Source of the DNA: Herbiconiux sp.
GTDB taxonomy: Bacteria > Actinomycetota > Actinomycetes > Actinomycetales > Microbacteriaceae
Reading direction: 5' to 3'
Assembly (NCBI RefSeq): GCF_023264855.1
Contig: NZ_JAHFUW010000031.1
Coordinates: forward strand, 1-52,724
DNA: 52,724 nt
Under the pieces are notes generated by a model. It did not search any database. It was not told the origin of the DNA and saw nothing but the letters and a program-made list of their open reading frames with translations. Shown here in pieces: positions 34,866 to 43,740 of the stretch. Position numbers and translations under genes: made by a program. How positions within the stretch are numbered: position 1 is the first letter of the stretch; the number at the start of each line of letters is the position of its first letter.

Positions 34866-34937
34866 CCGCACGCGCCGCCACCGGCAGCGTCCCATCCTCA
34901 TGGCGAGGGCCCACCCGAATTCACTCCAAAGGGAGAC

Positions 34938-35765
34938 ATGGACTTTCTGAACGCCGTCATCCTCGGTTTCGTGCAGGGGCTGACCGAATTTCTGCCGATC
35001 TCCTCGAGCGCTCACCTGCGCATCATCGGCGAGCTCCTGCCCGGCGCCAAAGACCCCGGAGCGGCGTTCACCGCCATCACCCAGCTCGGCACCGAGACCG
35101 CCGTGGTGGTGTTCTTCTGGCGCGACATCGTGAAGATCGTCAGCCGCTGGGCGAAGTCGCTCGTGGGCAAGGTGCCGCGCAATGATCCGGATGCCCGGAT
35201 GGGCTGGCTGATCATCATCGGCTCGATCCCGATCATCATCCTGGGCCTGCTGTTCCAGGATGCGATCGAGACCACGTTCCGCTCGCTCTGGATCGTGGCG
35301 GCCACGCTGATCGGCTTCGGCATCCTGCTCGGCATCGCCGACGTCGTGGGGGCCAAGCGCCGGCGGCTGAAAGACCTCACCGTGCCGCACGGCATCATCT
35401 TCGGCTTCGCCCAGGCGCTGGCGCTCATCCCGGGCGTCTCGCGCTCGGGCGGCACCATCACCGCGGGGCTGTTCATGGGCTACGAGCGGCGCGCCGCGGC
35501 CCGCTACTCGTTCCTGCTGGCGATCCCGGCGGTGTTCGGCTCGGGCCTCTACCAGGTCTACAAGAGCATCGGCGAGACCGGCGGTGCCTACGGGGCCGGC
35601 GAGACCATCGTGGCCACGGTCATCGCGTTCATCGTGGGCCTCGTGGTGATCGCGTTCTTCATGAGCTACATCTCCAAGCGCAGCTTCCTGCCGTTCGTGA
35701 TCTACCGCATCGCGCTCGGCGGCGTGCTGATCGTGCTGCTCGCCACGAACACCATCGCCGCCTAG
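34938..35765 (+). CDS. uppP: undecaprenyl-diphosphatase UppP (BacA family)
   Basis: 275 residues with an AAGGGAG ribosome site. Membrane enzyme that recycles undecaprenyl pyrophosphate for peptidoglycan synthesis; overexpression gives bacitracin tolerance in other species. Both active-site motifs are present: [15 protein letters not shown] near 14-28 and PGVSRSGGT near 164-172. About eight membrane segments. Confidence 0.95.
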   Translation: MDFLNAVILGFVQGLTEFLPISSSAHLRIIGELLPGAKDPGAAFTAITQLGTETAVVVFFWRDIVKIVSRWAKSLVGKVPRNDPDARMGWLIIIGSIPIIILGLLFQDAIETTFRSLWIVAATLIGFGILLGIADVVGAKRRRLKDLTVPHGIIFGFAQALALIPGVSRSGGTITAGLFMGYERRAAARYSFLLAIPAVFGSGLYQVYKSIGETGGAYGAGETIVATVIAFIVGLVVIAFFMSYISKRSFLPFVIYRIALGGVLIVLLATNTIAA

Positions 35766-35811
35766 CGCCGTTTCGGCACCGCCCGCGTGCGTTCGGGCGG
35801 CGGAAGCGAAC

Positions 35812-35823
35812 TAGGCTTGTGCG
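35812..35823 (+). promoter_or_regulatory. leaderless promoter of mshC
   Basis: TAGGCT at 35812-35817, 6 nt, GTG 35824. Confidence 0.6.
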
Positions 35824-37134
35824 GTGCGATCCTGGCCCCGACCCGACATCCCCGCCCTTCCCGGAAGCGGCCGTGCTCCACGGCTGCACGACGACTCCAG
35901 CGGGCACTTCCTCGAGTCGGCCGAGGCGGGTGCCGAAGCCACCCTGTACGTGTGCGGCATCACGCCCTATGACGCCACGCACATCGGGCATGCGGCCACC
36001 TACCTCGCGTTCGACACGCTGGTGCGCAGCTGGCTGGATGCCGGCATCGACGTGGTCTACACGCAGAACGTCACCGACGTCGACGACCCCCTGCTGGAAC
36101 GCGCGACCGCCACGGGCGTCGACTGGCGGGAGCTCGCCGCGAGCCAGATCGAGCTCTTCCGCACCGACATGGCGGCCCTCGGGGTCGTGCCTCCCGCCTC
36201 GTATCTGGGCGTCACCGAGACGATCGACGAGATCGCCGCGGCCGTCGATGCGCTGCGCACGAAGGGCATCGCCTATCCGGTGCCGACTCCGGATGCGGCC
36301 GTGACCGGCGGCGAGGACTGGTACTTCGACATCGCGGCCGCCGAGGCCGCCACCCCGTGGGTGCTCGGTTCGGAGAGCGGCCTGGACCGCGCCACGATGA
36401 GTACGCTGTTCGCCGAGCGCGGCGGCGACCCGGGGCGTGAGGGAAAACGCGACCCGCTGGATCCGCTGCTCTGGCGCGCCGAGCGCACCGGCGAGCCCGC
36501 CTGGGACTCACTGATGGGCCGCGGGCGCCCCGGCTGGCACATCGAGTGCTCGGTGATCGCCCGGGACACCTTGGGCGACACGATCTGCGTGCAGGGCGGC
36601 GGGGGAGACCTGGTCTTCCCGCACCACGAGTTCAGTGCGGCGCACGCGACCGCGCTCACCGGGGAGCGTTTCGCCCGGGTGAACGCCCACGGCGGCCTGG
36701 TGGCCTTCGACGGCGAGAAGATGAGCAAATCGCTCGGCAACCTGGTGCTGGTGTCGCAGTTGCGCGCCGCGGGCGTCGAGCCGGCGGCCATCCGTCTGGC
36801 GATCCTGTCGCATCCGTATCGCGACGACTGGGAGTGGCACCGCGGCGATGAGCAGCGCGCCGCGGAGCGCCTGGCCGGCTGGCGCGCTGCGGCCGGTGTC
36901 GCGGTGGTGGCTGACGGGTCAGCGAATGCGGCCTCCGCTTTCGACCTCCCGAACGGTGAGGGCGAGTCCGAGGCGCTCGACCTGCTCGAGCAGGTGCGAA
37001 CCCGTCTGCACGACGACCTCGACACCCCCGGAGCTCTCGCGCTCTTCGACGCCTGGTTCGACGCCCCGCACGCCCCCGCGGCCACCGCTCTGGCCGCCCG
37101 CGCCCTCGACGCCCTCCTGGGCATCCGCCTCTAG
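35824..37134 (+). CDS. mshC: mycothiol ligase MshC (L-cysteine:GlcN-Ins ligase)
   Basis: 436 residues, GTG start. Joins cysteine to glucosaminyl-inositol in mycothiol synthesis, the main thiol of actinobacteria. Related to cysteinyl-tRNA synthetase: zinc Cys44 in YVCGITPYD, HIGH motif H53-I-G-H56, second zinc Cys in WHIECSVIARD, and KMSKS near 299-303. It lacks the tRNA-binding tail of CysS. Its stop shares the palindrome CTAG with the stop of the convergent PAC2 gene. Confidence 0.95.
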   Translation: MRSWPRPDIPALPGSGRAPRLHDDSSGHFLESAEAGAEATLYVCGITPYDATHIGHAATYLAFDTLVRSWLDAGIDVVYTQNVTDVDDPLLERATATGVDWRELAASQIELFRTDMAALGVVPPASYLGVTETIDEIAAAVDALRTKGIAYPVPTPDAAVTGGEDWYFDIAAAEAATPWVLGSESGLDRATMSTLFAERGGDPGREGKRDPLDPLLWRAERTGEPAWDSLMGRGRPGWHIECSVIARDTLGDTICVQGGGGDLVFPHHEFSAAHATALTGERFARVNAHGGLVAFDGEKMSKSLGNLVLVSQLRAAGVEPAAIRLAILSHPYRDDWEWHRGDEQRAAERLAGWRAAAGVAVVADGSANAASAFDLPNGEGESEALDLLEQVRTRLHDDLDTPGALALFDAWFDAPHAPAATALAARALDALLGIRL

Positions 37135-38075
37135 TCGCGGCGCCAGGGCTCGTCGGGGCCACCCGAGCCGGCCGGGCCGGACGGGCCACCGGCGCGGCCG
37201 TCGCCTGGGCCTCCCGGGCCGCGCTTGCGGAGGTAGCGCTCGAACTCCTGCGCGATCGCGTCGCCCGTGGCCTCGGGGGAGTCGACCGTGTCGCGCGCCT
37301 GCTCCAGCTGCTGGATGTAGGCGGCCATGTCTTCGTCGTCGCCGGCCAAGGCATCGATGCCCGTCTCCCAGGCGGCAGACTCGTCGGCCAGCGCGCCGCG
37401 CTCGACCGTGATGTCGATCAGCTCCTCGAGCTTCTCGATCAGCGCGAGCGTCGCCTTGGGCGAGGGCGCGTTGTGCACGTAGTGGGGCACGGATGCCCAG
37501 ATCGCCACACTCGGGATGCCGGCGGCCTCCGCCGCGTCGGAGAGCACGCTCAGGATGCCCACGGGCCCCTCGTAGGAGCTGCGCTCGAGCTCGTACTCGC
37601 TGCGCACGAGCGGGTTCTCGCTCGTGGCGAAGATGGAGATCGGCCGGGTGTGCGGCACGTCCGCCAGCATCGCGCCGAGCAGCACGATGCCGCCGATGTC
37701 TTCGGCCAGGGCGGTGGCGATGATCTCGGCGGTGAACTTGCGCCAATTGCGCGACGGCTCGGCGCCGATCAGCAGGTAGAGGGAGGTGCCCGGGCCCTCG
37801 AGCGTCGAGATCGCATCGGCGGGAGCATCGCTGTCGGGGCCGTAGACGGTGGCGCCCGGCCACACCAGCACGCGCCGGCCTTCGTCGTCGACCTCGACCG
37901 AGGGCCGGTTGAACTGGAAGTCGAAGTACTCCTCGGTGTCGACCTCGCTGATCGGCACGACGTCGAGCTGGCCCCTGAGCACCTGCAGCGCGCCGGTCGC
38001 AGCCTCGCCCGCATCGTTCCAGCCTTCGAAGGCGACCAGGAGCAGCCGCCCGCTCAGGAATCCGTTGTCTGTCAC
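37131..38075 (-). CDS. PAC2-family protein
   Basis: 314 residues, GTG start. The PAC2 fold (similar to a eukaryotic proteasome-assembly chaperone) is recognisable from FEGWNDAGEAATGAL, LLIGAEPSRNWRKF and GILSVLSDAAEAAGIPSVAIWASVPHY. The C-terminal 40 residues are Gly/Pro-rich and low-complexity. Its neighbour mshC and the trmI-paf block mirror the mycobacterial Rv2125 region. Role in actinobacteria unknown. Confidence 0.88.
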   Translation of the reverse strand: MTDNGFLSGRLLLVAFEGWNDAGEAATGALQVLRGQLDVVPISEVDTEEYFDFQFNRPSVEVDDEGRRVLVWPGATVYGPDSDAPADAISTLEGPGTSLYLLIGAEPSRNWRKFTAEIIATALAEDIGGIVLLGAMLADVPHTRPISIFATSENPLVRSEYELERSSYEGPVGILSVLSDAAEAAGIPSVAIWASVPHYVHNAPSPKATLALIEKLEELIDITVERGALADESAAWETGIDALAGDDEDMAAYIQQLEQARDTVDSPEATGDAIAQEFERYLRKRGPGGPGDGRAGGPSGPAGSGGPDEPWRRD

Positions 38076-38169
38076 CGTGAGAGCCTCAACTGCCTTTCAA
38101 GACCTCCGCGAGCTGCGGCTGCCGTGCATCAAGGATAGGCGCTCGGCCGACCGGCCGGGCCGAGGGCCG

Positions 38170-38183
38170 TAGACTTGACGCCC
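38170..38183 (+). promoter_or_regulatory. leaderless promoter of the HAD-trmI operon
   Basis: TAGACT at 38170-38175, 8 nt, GTG 38184. An in-frame TTG at 38175 overlaps the box and is unlikely. Confidence 0.55.
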
Positions 38184-38894
38184 GTGACCGAAACCACTCC
38201 CGCCGCCGTCCTCTGGGACATGGACGGCACGATCGTCGACACCGAGCCCTATTGGATGCAGGCCGAGGGAGAGCTCGTCGCCTCCTTCGGCGGCAGCTGG
38301 ACGCACGACGACGCGATGACCCTGATCGGCTCGGGCCTGGACCGCAGCGCCCGCATCCTGCAGGAATTCGGCGTCGAACTGCCGATCCGCGAGATCATCG
38401 AGCGGCTCACCAGTCAGGTGATGGACGAGATCACCCGCAAGGTGCCCTGGCGGCCCGGCGCCGTCGAGATGCTCACCGCGCTGCAGCAGGCCGGCATCCC
38501 CCAGGCGCTGGTCACGATGTCGATCGACCGGATGGCGCGCCACGTGGCCGGCTTCGGCCCCGAGGGCGTGTTCGGCACCATCGTGTCGGCCGACACGGTC
38601 ACGCAGAGCAAGCCGCATCCGGAGGCGTACCTCACCGCGGCCGGGATCCTCGGCGTGGACATCACCCAGACGCTCGCGATCGAGGACTCGCCCACCGGGG
38701 TCGCCTCCGCCGTGGCATCCGGAGCCGTGGTGATCGGCGTCGAGCACCTGCTCAACCTCGACGACACCGGCGCCGACCGGGTCTGGCCCACGCTCGGCGG
38801 CCGATCGGTCGCCGACCTGAACGCCGTCTTCGCCGAGGTGCAGGCCGCGAGAACGGCCCGAACCGCCGAGGCGACGACCGGAGCGCGCTCGTGA
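38184..38894 (+). CDS. HAD-superfamily hydrolase (phosphoglycolate-phosphatase-like)
   Basis: 236 residues. Motif I D12-M-D14-GT, motif II VTMS, Lys in SKPHPEAY and motif IV IEDSPTGV. Subfamily IA with a helical cap, like beta-phosphoglucomutase or sugar-phosphate phosphatases. The substrate is unknown. It overlaps trmI by 4 nt (GTGA), so the two are translated together. Confidence 0.9.
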   Translation: MTETTPAAVLWDMDGTIVDTEPYWMQAEGELVASFGGSWTHDDAMTLIGSGLDRSARILQEFGVELPIREIIERLTSQVMDEITRKVPWRPGAVEMLTALQQAGIPQALVTMSIDRMARHVAGFGPEGVFGTIVSADTVTQSKPHPEAYLTAAGILGVDITQTLAIEDSPTGVASAVASGAVVIGVEHLLNLDDTGADRVWPTLGGRSVADLNAVFAEVQAARTARTAEATTGARS

Positions 38895-39928
38895 CCGCCG
38901 CGTTCAGCGGGCCGTTCCGCGAGGGCGACCGCGTGCAGCTCACCGGCCCCAAGGGCAAGCTCAACAGCATCACGCTGGAAGCCGGCAAGGTCTTCCACAC
39001 CCACCGAGGTGCGATCGAGCACGACACGCTGATCGGTCTGCCCGACGGCTCCGTCATCCAGAACTCCGTCGGCGTCGAGCACCTCGCCCTCCGGCCGCTG
39101 CTCACCGATTTCGTGATGTCGATGCCCCGAGGCGCCGCCATCATCTACCCGAAGGATGCCGCGCAGATCCTGGCGCAGGCCGACGTCTTCCCCGGTGCCA
39201 CCGTCGTGGAGGCCGGCGTGGGCTCCGGTGCGCTCTCGCTCTGGCTGCTGCGCGCCATCGGTCCCGAGGGCCGCCTCAGCAGCTTCGAGCGTCGCGAGGA
39301 GTTCTCCGACGTCGCCCGCGCGAACGTGGCCGCGTACTTCGGCCACACGCCCGCGTCGTGGACCGTGACGGTCGGCGACCTCGTCGAGGCACTGCCGGCC
39401 GCGCATCCGGAGCACACCGTCGACCGCGTGGTGCTCGACATGCTCGCCCCATGGGAGTGCGTCGACGTCGTGGCCGACGCCCTCAAGCCCGGCGGAGTGG
39501 TGCTCTGCTACGTGGCCACCGTCACCCAGCTCTCCCGCGTGGTCGAGGCCTTCCGCGACTCCGGATGCTTCACCAACCCGGTTCCGAGCGAGACGATGGT
39601 GCGCGGCTGGCACGTCGAGGGTCTCGCGGTGCGCCCCGACCACCGGATGATCGGCCACACCGGCTTCCTGGTGACGGCACGCCGCCTCGCCCCCGGCGCG
39701 GTGCTGCCCGAGCTCAAGCGCCGTGCCTCTAAGAGCGACTTCAGCGACGAGGACATGGAGGCCTGGACCCCCGGAGCCCTCGGCGAACGCGGCATCAGTG
39801 CCAAGAGCCTGCGCAAACGCGTGCGTGCCGCCACGGCGACCGCCGACGCGGCCCTGGCCCGCGAGGCGCGGGAAGGGGCGGATGCCGCCTCCGAGGCGCC
39901 CGCCGACCAGGTGGATCCCAGCTCCTGA
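38891..39928 (+). CDS. trmI: tRNA (adenine-58-N1)-methyltransferase TrmI
   Basis: 345 residues, GTG start. Rossmann SAM-binding motif VVEAGVGSGALS near 105-116 after the TrmI-type N-terminal domain (GPFREGDRVQLTGPKGK) and RGAAIIYPKDAAQI. Forms m1A58 in the tRNA T-loop. About 60 C-terminal residues are a charged, low-complexity extension. In mycobacteria the next genes are the Pup-proteasome cluster; here a lipoprotein follows at once. Confidence 0.92.
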   Translation: MTAAFSGPFREGDRVQLTGPKGKLNSITLEAGKVFHTHRGAIEHDTLIGLPDGSVIQNSVGVEHLALRPLLTDFVMSMPRGAAIIYPKDAAQILAQADVFPGATVVEAGVGSGALSLWLLRAIGPEGRLSSFERREEFSDVARANVAAYFGHTPASWTVTVGDLVEALPAAHPEHTVDRVVLDMLAPWECVDVVADALKPGGVVLCYVATVTQLSRVVEAFRDSGCFTNPVPSETMVRGWHVEGLAVRPDHRMIGHTGFLVTARRLAPGAVLPELKRRASKSDFSDEDMEAWTPGALGERGISAKSLRKRVRAATATADAALAREAREGADAASEAPADQVDPSS

Positions 39929-40021
39929 GCGATGAAATAGGATAGTTTCGCTCACCGGGCCGTCGGCTCGCCGAATGCTGCTCGTGATGCCACAAACCTG
40001 TGATGCAAGAAAAGAGGATCC

Positions 40022-40936
40022 GTGCGCAAGTCTCTCGCGCTCACTCTGTCGGCCGGACTGCTGCTCGCCCTCTCGGCGTGCAGCGCCTCGAGCTCGGCGG
40101 CCGACTGCTCCTCGGGCGTGCCCTCGGGTGACGCCAGTGCACTCGTGAGCACCACGGGCGATCTCGGCAGCACCACCACCTCGACGTTCCCCTACCCCCT
40201 GGTGGCCGACAACACCGAGGCCACGGTCGAGATCGCCGGCGACGGCGCTCCCGCGGGCGTCGGCGGCATCGTCAACGCCAGCTACACGCTCTACGACGGC
40301 TCGACCGGAGCCTCCGGCGGCGCGCCGAGCGCCGGCCTGATCATCGCCTCCGACAGCCTGCCCGGCGGGCTCGGCGACGTGCTGGCCTGCACCCCGGCCG
40401 GCGGACGCGTGTCGGTCGTGCTGCCCAACGACGCCGCGACCCAGATCGTTCCCGGCGCGCCCGGCTCGCTCGTGATGGTGATCGACGTGCTCGACGCCTA
40501 TCCGGCCGCCGCCAAGGGCGTTGCGCAGATCACGCCCTCCGGTTTCCCGGGTGTGGTGCACGGCGAAGACGGCCGTCCCGGCATCTCGATCGGTTCCACC
40601 ACCGCTCCCGACGAGGTGAAGAGCGCCGTGCTGATCAAGGGCGAGGGCGCCACCGTGGCCGAGGGCGACTCCCTCATCCTGCAGTCGACCGCGGTGTCGT
40701 TCGACACCAAGAAGGTCACCAGCAGCACCTGGGCCGACGGCAAGCCGGTGATCTGGCTGATGTCCGACGACGCGACCGCCACCTCCGGCTCCACCCAGCC
40801 GGCCGGCATCGTGAGCGAGCTGGTGGGCCAGACCGTCGGTTCCGAGGTCATCGTGCTGATTCCCGGCGACACGGATGCCGGCACCGCGGCCACCGCCTAC
40901 GTGGTCGACATCCTCGGGATCATCCCGGCTCAGTAA
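40022..40936 (+). CDS. FKBP-like peptidyl-prolyl isomerase lipoprotein
   Basis: 304 residues, GTG start after AGAGGA. Signal peptide with lipobox LSA-C20, so the mature protein is anchored outside the membrane. Two FKBP-like domains can be traced (GDGAPAGVGGIVNASYTLYDG and GEGATVAEGDSLILQSTAV), but both lack much of the FKBP aromatic pocket, so isomerase activity is uncertain and a chaperone role is possible. It lies before pafB, where the FKBP gene of related actinobacteria sits. Confidence 0.8.
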   Translation: MRKSLALTLSAGLLLALSACSASSSAADCSSGVPSGDASALVSTTGDLGSTTTSTFPYPLVADNTEATVEIAGDGAPAGVGGIVNASYTLYDGSTGASGGAPSAGLIIASDSLPGGLGDVLACTPAGGRVSVVLPNDAATQIVPGAPGSLVMVIDVLDAYPAAAKGVAQITPSGFPGVVHGEDGRPGISIGSTTAPDEVKSAVLIKGEGATVAEGDSLILQSTAVSFDTKKVTSSTWADGKPVIWLMSDDATATSGSTQPAGIVSELVGQTVGSEVIVLIPGDTDAGTAATAYVVDILGIIPAQ

Positions 40937-40968
40937 TTCGGCCCGGCTCGGTGGCCCGGCCCGGCCCA

Positions 40969-40981
40969 GTAGAATTCTGGG
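40969..40981 (+). promoter_or_regulatory. leaderless promoter of pafBC
   Basis: TAGAAT at 40969-40974, 7 nt, GTG 40982; no RecA-NDp upstream element, so pafBC is not predicted to control itself. Confidence 0.6.
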
Positions 40982-42013
40982 GTGTCCTCCGAGAATCGAT
41001 CATCCGCGCCGGTTCCGGTGGAGGAGCGGCTGTTCAGCCTCGTGCTGGCGCTGCTCGCCACCGAGGCGGGGCTGACGAAGGCCGAGATCCTCTCGACCGT
41101 GCAGGGCTACCGCCAGCGCTACGAGCCCTCGGGTGAGAACACCACCCTCGAGCGGCAGTTCGAGCGCGACAAGGACGACATCCGCGAACTCGGCGTTCCT
41201 CTGGAGACGATCGACACGCCGGGGGAGCCGGGCAACAACCAGTCGTTGCGCTATCGCATCCCGCGCACGGCGTACGAACTGCCCGCCGACATCACCTTCT
41301 CTCCCGCCGAGACGGCCCTGCTGAACCTCGCCGCGATGGCCTGGCAGGAGGGTTCGCTCTCCCGGGAATCGCGGCGTGCGCTGCTCAAGCTGCGCTCGAT
41401 CGGCGTGGAGACGAGCGACCCGGTGCTCGGCTATGCACCGCGCATCCGCACCCGGGACGCCGCATTCGGCCCGCTGTCGGATGCCCTCTCCAAGCGCGTC
41501 ACGGCATCCTTCTCGTATCTCAAGCCGGGTGACCCGGCGGCGCGCTACCGCACCGTGGAGCCGCTCGCGCTGGTGCAGCACCAGGGCCGCTGGCACCTCA
41601 AGGCGATCGATCAGGCTGTGAAGCAGCAGCGCACCTTCCTGCTCTCGCGCATCACGGGTGCGGTGAAGCTCGGCCGGCTGCCGCTGCCCGCCGACACCGG
41701 CAGCTACGCCGCCTCCGCGCTGGAGGAGCTCGATCGCATCTGGGAGGGCAATGTCGCCGAGATCCAGGTGCGCCCGGGAACGGATGCCGCGGTGCGGCTC
41801 TCCCGCCGGCGCGGGGCCAGCGTCGAGCCCGGCGATCGCATCCTGCTGCACTTCACCGACGCCAATCTGCTGGCCGACGAGCTCGCCGGGTTCGGCCCCG
41901 AGGTGCGGGTGATCGGGCCCGGCACGCTGGTCGACGCGGTCGTGCAGCGCCTGGAGGCCGCCATCCGCCGCCACGGCGACCCCGTCTCCGCTCCAGCCGG
42001 AGAGGCACGCTGA
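40982..42013 (+). CDS. pafB: DNA-damage response transcription factor subunit PafB
   Basis: 343 residues. Winged-helix start (EERLFSLVLALLATEAGLTKAEIL), WYL domain (ASFSYLKPGDPAARYRTVEPLALV, RWHLKAIDQ) and C-terminal WCX domain. With PafC it forms the PafBC activator of LexA-independent DNA-damage genes, turned on through RecA-NDp promoters. The stop overlaps the pafC start by one base. Confidence 0.92.
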   Translation: MSSENRSSAPVPVEERLFSLVLALLATEAGLTKAEILSTVQGYRQRYEPSGENTTLERQFERDKDDIRELGVPLETIDTPGEPGNNQSLRYRIPRTAYELPADITFSPAETALLNLAAMAWQEGSLSRESRRALLKLRSIGVETSDPVLGYAPRIRTRDAAFGPLSDALSKRVTASFSYLKPGDPAARYRTVEPLALVQHQGRWHLKAIDQAVKQQRTFLLSRITGAVKLGRLPLPADTGSYAASALEELDRIWEGNVAEIQVRPGTDAAVRLSRRRGASVEPGDRILLHFTDANLLADELAGFGPEVRVIGPGTLVDAVVQRLEAAIRRHGDPVSAPAGEAR

Positions 42014-43071
42014 TGGCCGCCGAGGCGACCCCGTTCACCTACGCGCAAGACAAACTGACCTTCCTGCTCGCGCTCGTGCCGTACCTGCTCGACATCGGGC
42101 GGGTGTCGGTGACGGATGCGGCCGCGCACTTCCAGGTGACCGAGAAGCAGATCCGTGACGCCGTGAGCCTGATCGCCGTGTCCGGCGTGCCGGGGGAGAC
42201 CACCCAGTACCAGCACGGCGACCTCTTCGACATCTCCTGGGACGACTTCGACGAGCGCGACGAGATCGTGATCACGCACAAGGTGGCGCTGGACGACTCA
42301 CCGCGATTCTCGGCGCGTGAGGCCGCGGCCCTGATCGCGGGCCTGCAGTACCTGCAGTCGCTGCCCGAGAACGTCGACGGCGGCGTCTACTCCTCTCTGA
42401 TGGACAAGCTGGCCCGCGGTGCATCCGAGCGGCCCAGCCAGGTCGCCGTCGCCCGCTCCGAGACCACCGGATCGCTCGCCGAGGTACGCGACGCGGTGGC
42501 GCGCGGCCGTCGACTCGAGTTCGACTACCTCTCCTCCCGCGGCTCGCAGGAGCGCCGGCTGGTCGATCCGCTGCGCATCGACTCCGACGACGAGAACTGG
42601 TACCTGCGCGCCTGGGACCGCGTTCGCGGTGCCGTGCGCACCTTCCGGCTCGACCGGATGACCGGGCTGCGCGTCACCGACGAGCCCGTCGACGCGCACG
42701 GCGAGCTGCCGATCGGCGACAGCCTGTTCCAGGGCGGCGACGACGATCTCGTCGTGACGCTCGAGCTGGATGCGACCGCCCTGTCGATGCTCGGCGAGTT
42801 CGTTGCGAGCGTCGATCCGCGGCGGCTCGACGCCGGTCCGGATGCTCCCGCCGGCTCGTCGGGGCGCGTGCGCGTGCGCATCCGGGTCGCCCATCTGCAC
42901 GGTCTGAAGCGTCTGGTCACCTCCCTCTCCTGGACGGTCACCGTGATCGAGCCCGCCGAGGCGCGCGCGGCGGTCGTGGACTGGGCCGAGGAGGCGCTGG
43001 CCCGGTACCGCCAGCCGCTCGACACGGTGCAGGATGCCGGCGGGAACACCGCCGGTCCCGGACTCGCCTAG
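42013..43071 (+). CDS. pafC: DNA-damage response transcription factor subunit PafC
   Basis: 352 residues. Same winged-helix/WYL/WCX layout as PafB (AHFQVTEKQIRDAVSLIAV; LEFDYLSSRGSQERRLVDPLRI; WYLRAWDRVRGAVRTFRLDRM). Two separate subunits, unlike the fused PafBC of some relatives. Its stop codon is the first half of the -10 box of the following gene. Confidence 0.92.
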   Translation: MAAEATPFTYAQDKLTFLLALVPYLLDIGRVSVTDAAAHFQVTEKQIRDAVSLIAVSGVPGETTQYQHGDLFDISWDDFDERDEIVITHKVALDDSPRFSAREAAALIAGLQYLQSLPENVDGGVYSSLMDKLARGASERPSQVAVARSETTGSLAEVRDAVARGRRLEFDYLSSRGSQERRLVDPLRIDSDDENWYLRAWDRVRGAVRTFRLDRMTGLRVTDEPVDAHGELPIGDSLFQGGDDDLVVTLELDATALSMLGEFVASVDPRRLDAGPDAPAGSSGRVRVRIRVAHLHGLKRLVTSLSWTVTVIEPAEARAAVVDWAEEALARYRQPLDTVQDAGGNTAGPGLA

Positions 43072-43080
43072 GCTTGCGGC
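43069..43080 (+). promoter_or_regulatory. leaderless promoter overlapping the pafC stop codon
   Basis: TAGGCT at 43069-43074 contains the pafC TAG; 6 nt later is ATG 43081. It would give the tatAC-helY block transcription independent of pafBC. Confidence 0.6.
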
Positions 43081-43419
43081 ATGGCGTGGTGGGCATGGCT
43101 GATCATCTGGACGGTTCTCGTCCTGGGCCTGCTGGCGACCCTGGCGGGCCTCGGCTACCGGCTCTACCGCAAGTTCCGTGGGGCGCTCGACGCCCTGGGT
43201 GAACTGACGGACCAGGTAGCACGTCTGAGCGACGTCGTGGAGGAACTCGCTCCCGAACCGACCGAACGGGCCATTACGCTGGGGTATGCCGAAGTCGCCC
43301 GGCGCCGGGAAGACCACAACCGGCTGCGGGATGAATTGCGGCAGTCCCGCAGGGATGCCCGGCTGGCTCGGGGTAAACTGCTCGTCAATCCTGAAATCGT
43401 TCCGACCCTAAGGAAGTAG
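43081..43419 (+). CDS. small membrane-anchored coiled protein upstream of tatA
   Basis: 112 residues. One N-terminal membrane segment (about 4-25, WAWLIIWTVLVLGLLATLAGLG), then a charged, probably coiled-coil tail rich in Leu, Arg and Glu (DQVARLSDVVEEL, RRREDHNRLRDELRQSRRDARLA). I do not know a characterised family. Overall it resembles TatA/TatB (membrane anchor plus amphipathic helix), but it lacks the hinge motif. It ends 4 nt before tatA, whose ribosome site overlaps its stop. Confidence 0.75.
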   Translation: MAWWAWLIIWTVLVLGLLATLAGLGYRLYRKFRGALDALGELTDQVARLSDVVEELAPEPTERAITLGYAEVARRREDHNRLRDELRQSRRDARLARGKLLVNPEIVPTLRK

Positions 43420-43423
43420 ACCA

Positions 43424-43735
43424 ATGCTCGGAAACCTCAACGGGTGGCACCTGGTCATCATCCTCGTCGTCATCCTCCTGCTGTTCGGCGCGACCCGGCT
43501 GCCGGCTCTCTCGAAGAGCCTCGGCCAGTCGATGCGCATCTTCCGCAGTGAGACGAAGGCCATGAAAGAGGAGAACGGCGAGACGCCGGTTGCACCGGTC
43601 GCCACCGAGACCGTTCCGCCGGCCGCCGCTGCTCCCGCTCCGCCGGCTGCCGCCGCTCCCGCTCCGCCGGTCGCTCCTGCCCCGGCGCCCGCAGTCGCTC
43701 CGGAGAGCACCACCTCCGAGCACCCGAAGCCGTAG
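43424..43735 (+). CDS. tatA: twin-arginine translocase subunit TatA
   Basis: 103 residues, ATG after AAGGAAG. Membrane helix (about 8-22), the FGATRLPALSKSLGQSM hinge and amphipathic helix, then a Pro/Ala-rich tail made by a 24-nt repeat. Forms the pore of the Tat export system for folded proteins. tatC follows after 5 nt. Confidence 0.93.
   Translation: MLGNLNGWHLVIILVVILLLFGATRLPALSKSLGQSMRIFRSETKAMKEENGETPVAPVATETVPPAAAAPAPPAAAAPAPPVAPAPAPAVAPESTTSEHPKP
43623..43670 (+). repeat. two tandem 24-nt repeats in tatA tail
   Basis: 43623-43646 and 43647-43670 agree at 22 of 24 positions and encode Ala/Pro-rich octapeptides. In-frame expansion or loss would change the cytoplasmic tail length. 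Confidence 0.7.
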
Positions 43736-43740
43736 GCTCC

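Noticed and set aside
42104-42125. TGTCGGTG inside pafC, identical to the RecA-NDp core
   Set aside because: No TANNNT at the required 8-nt spacing; it is coding sequence (VSVTD).
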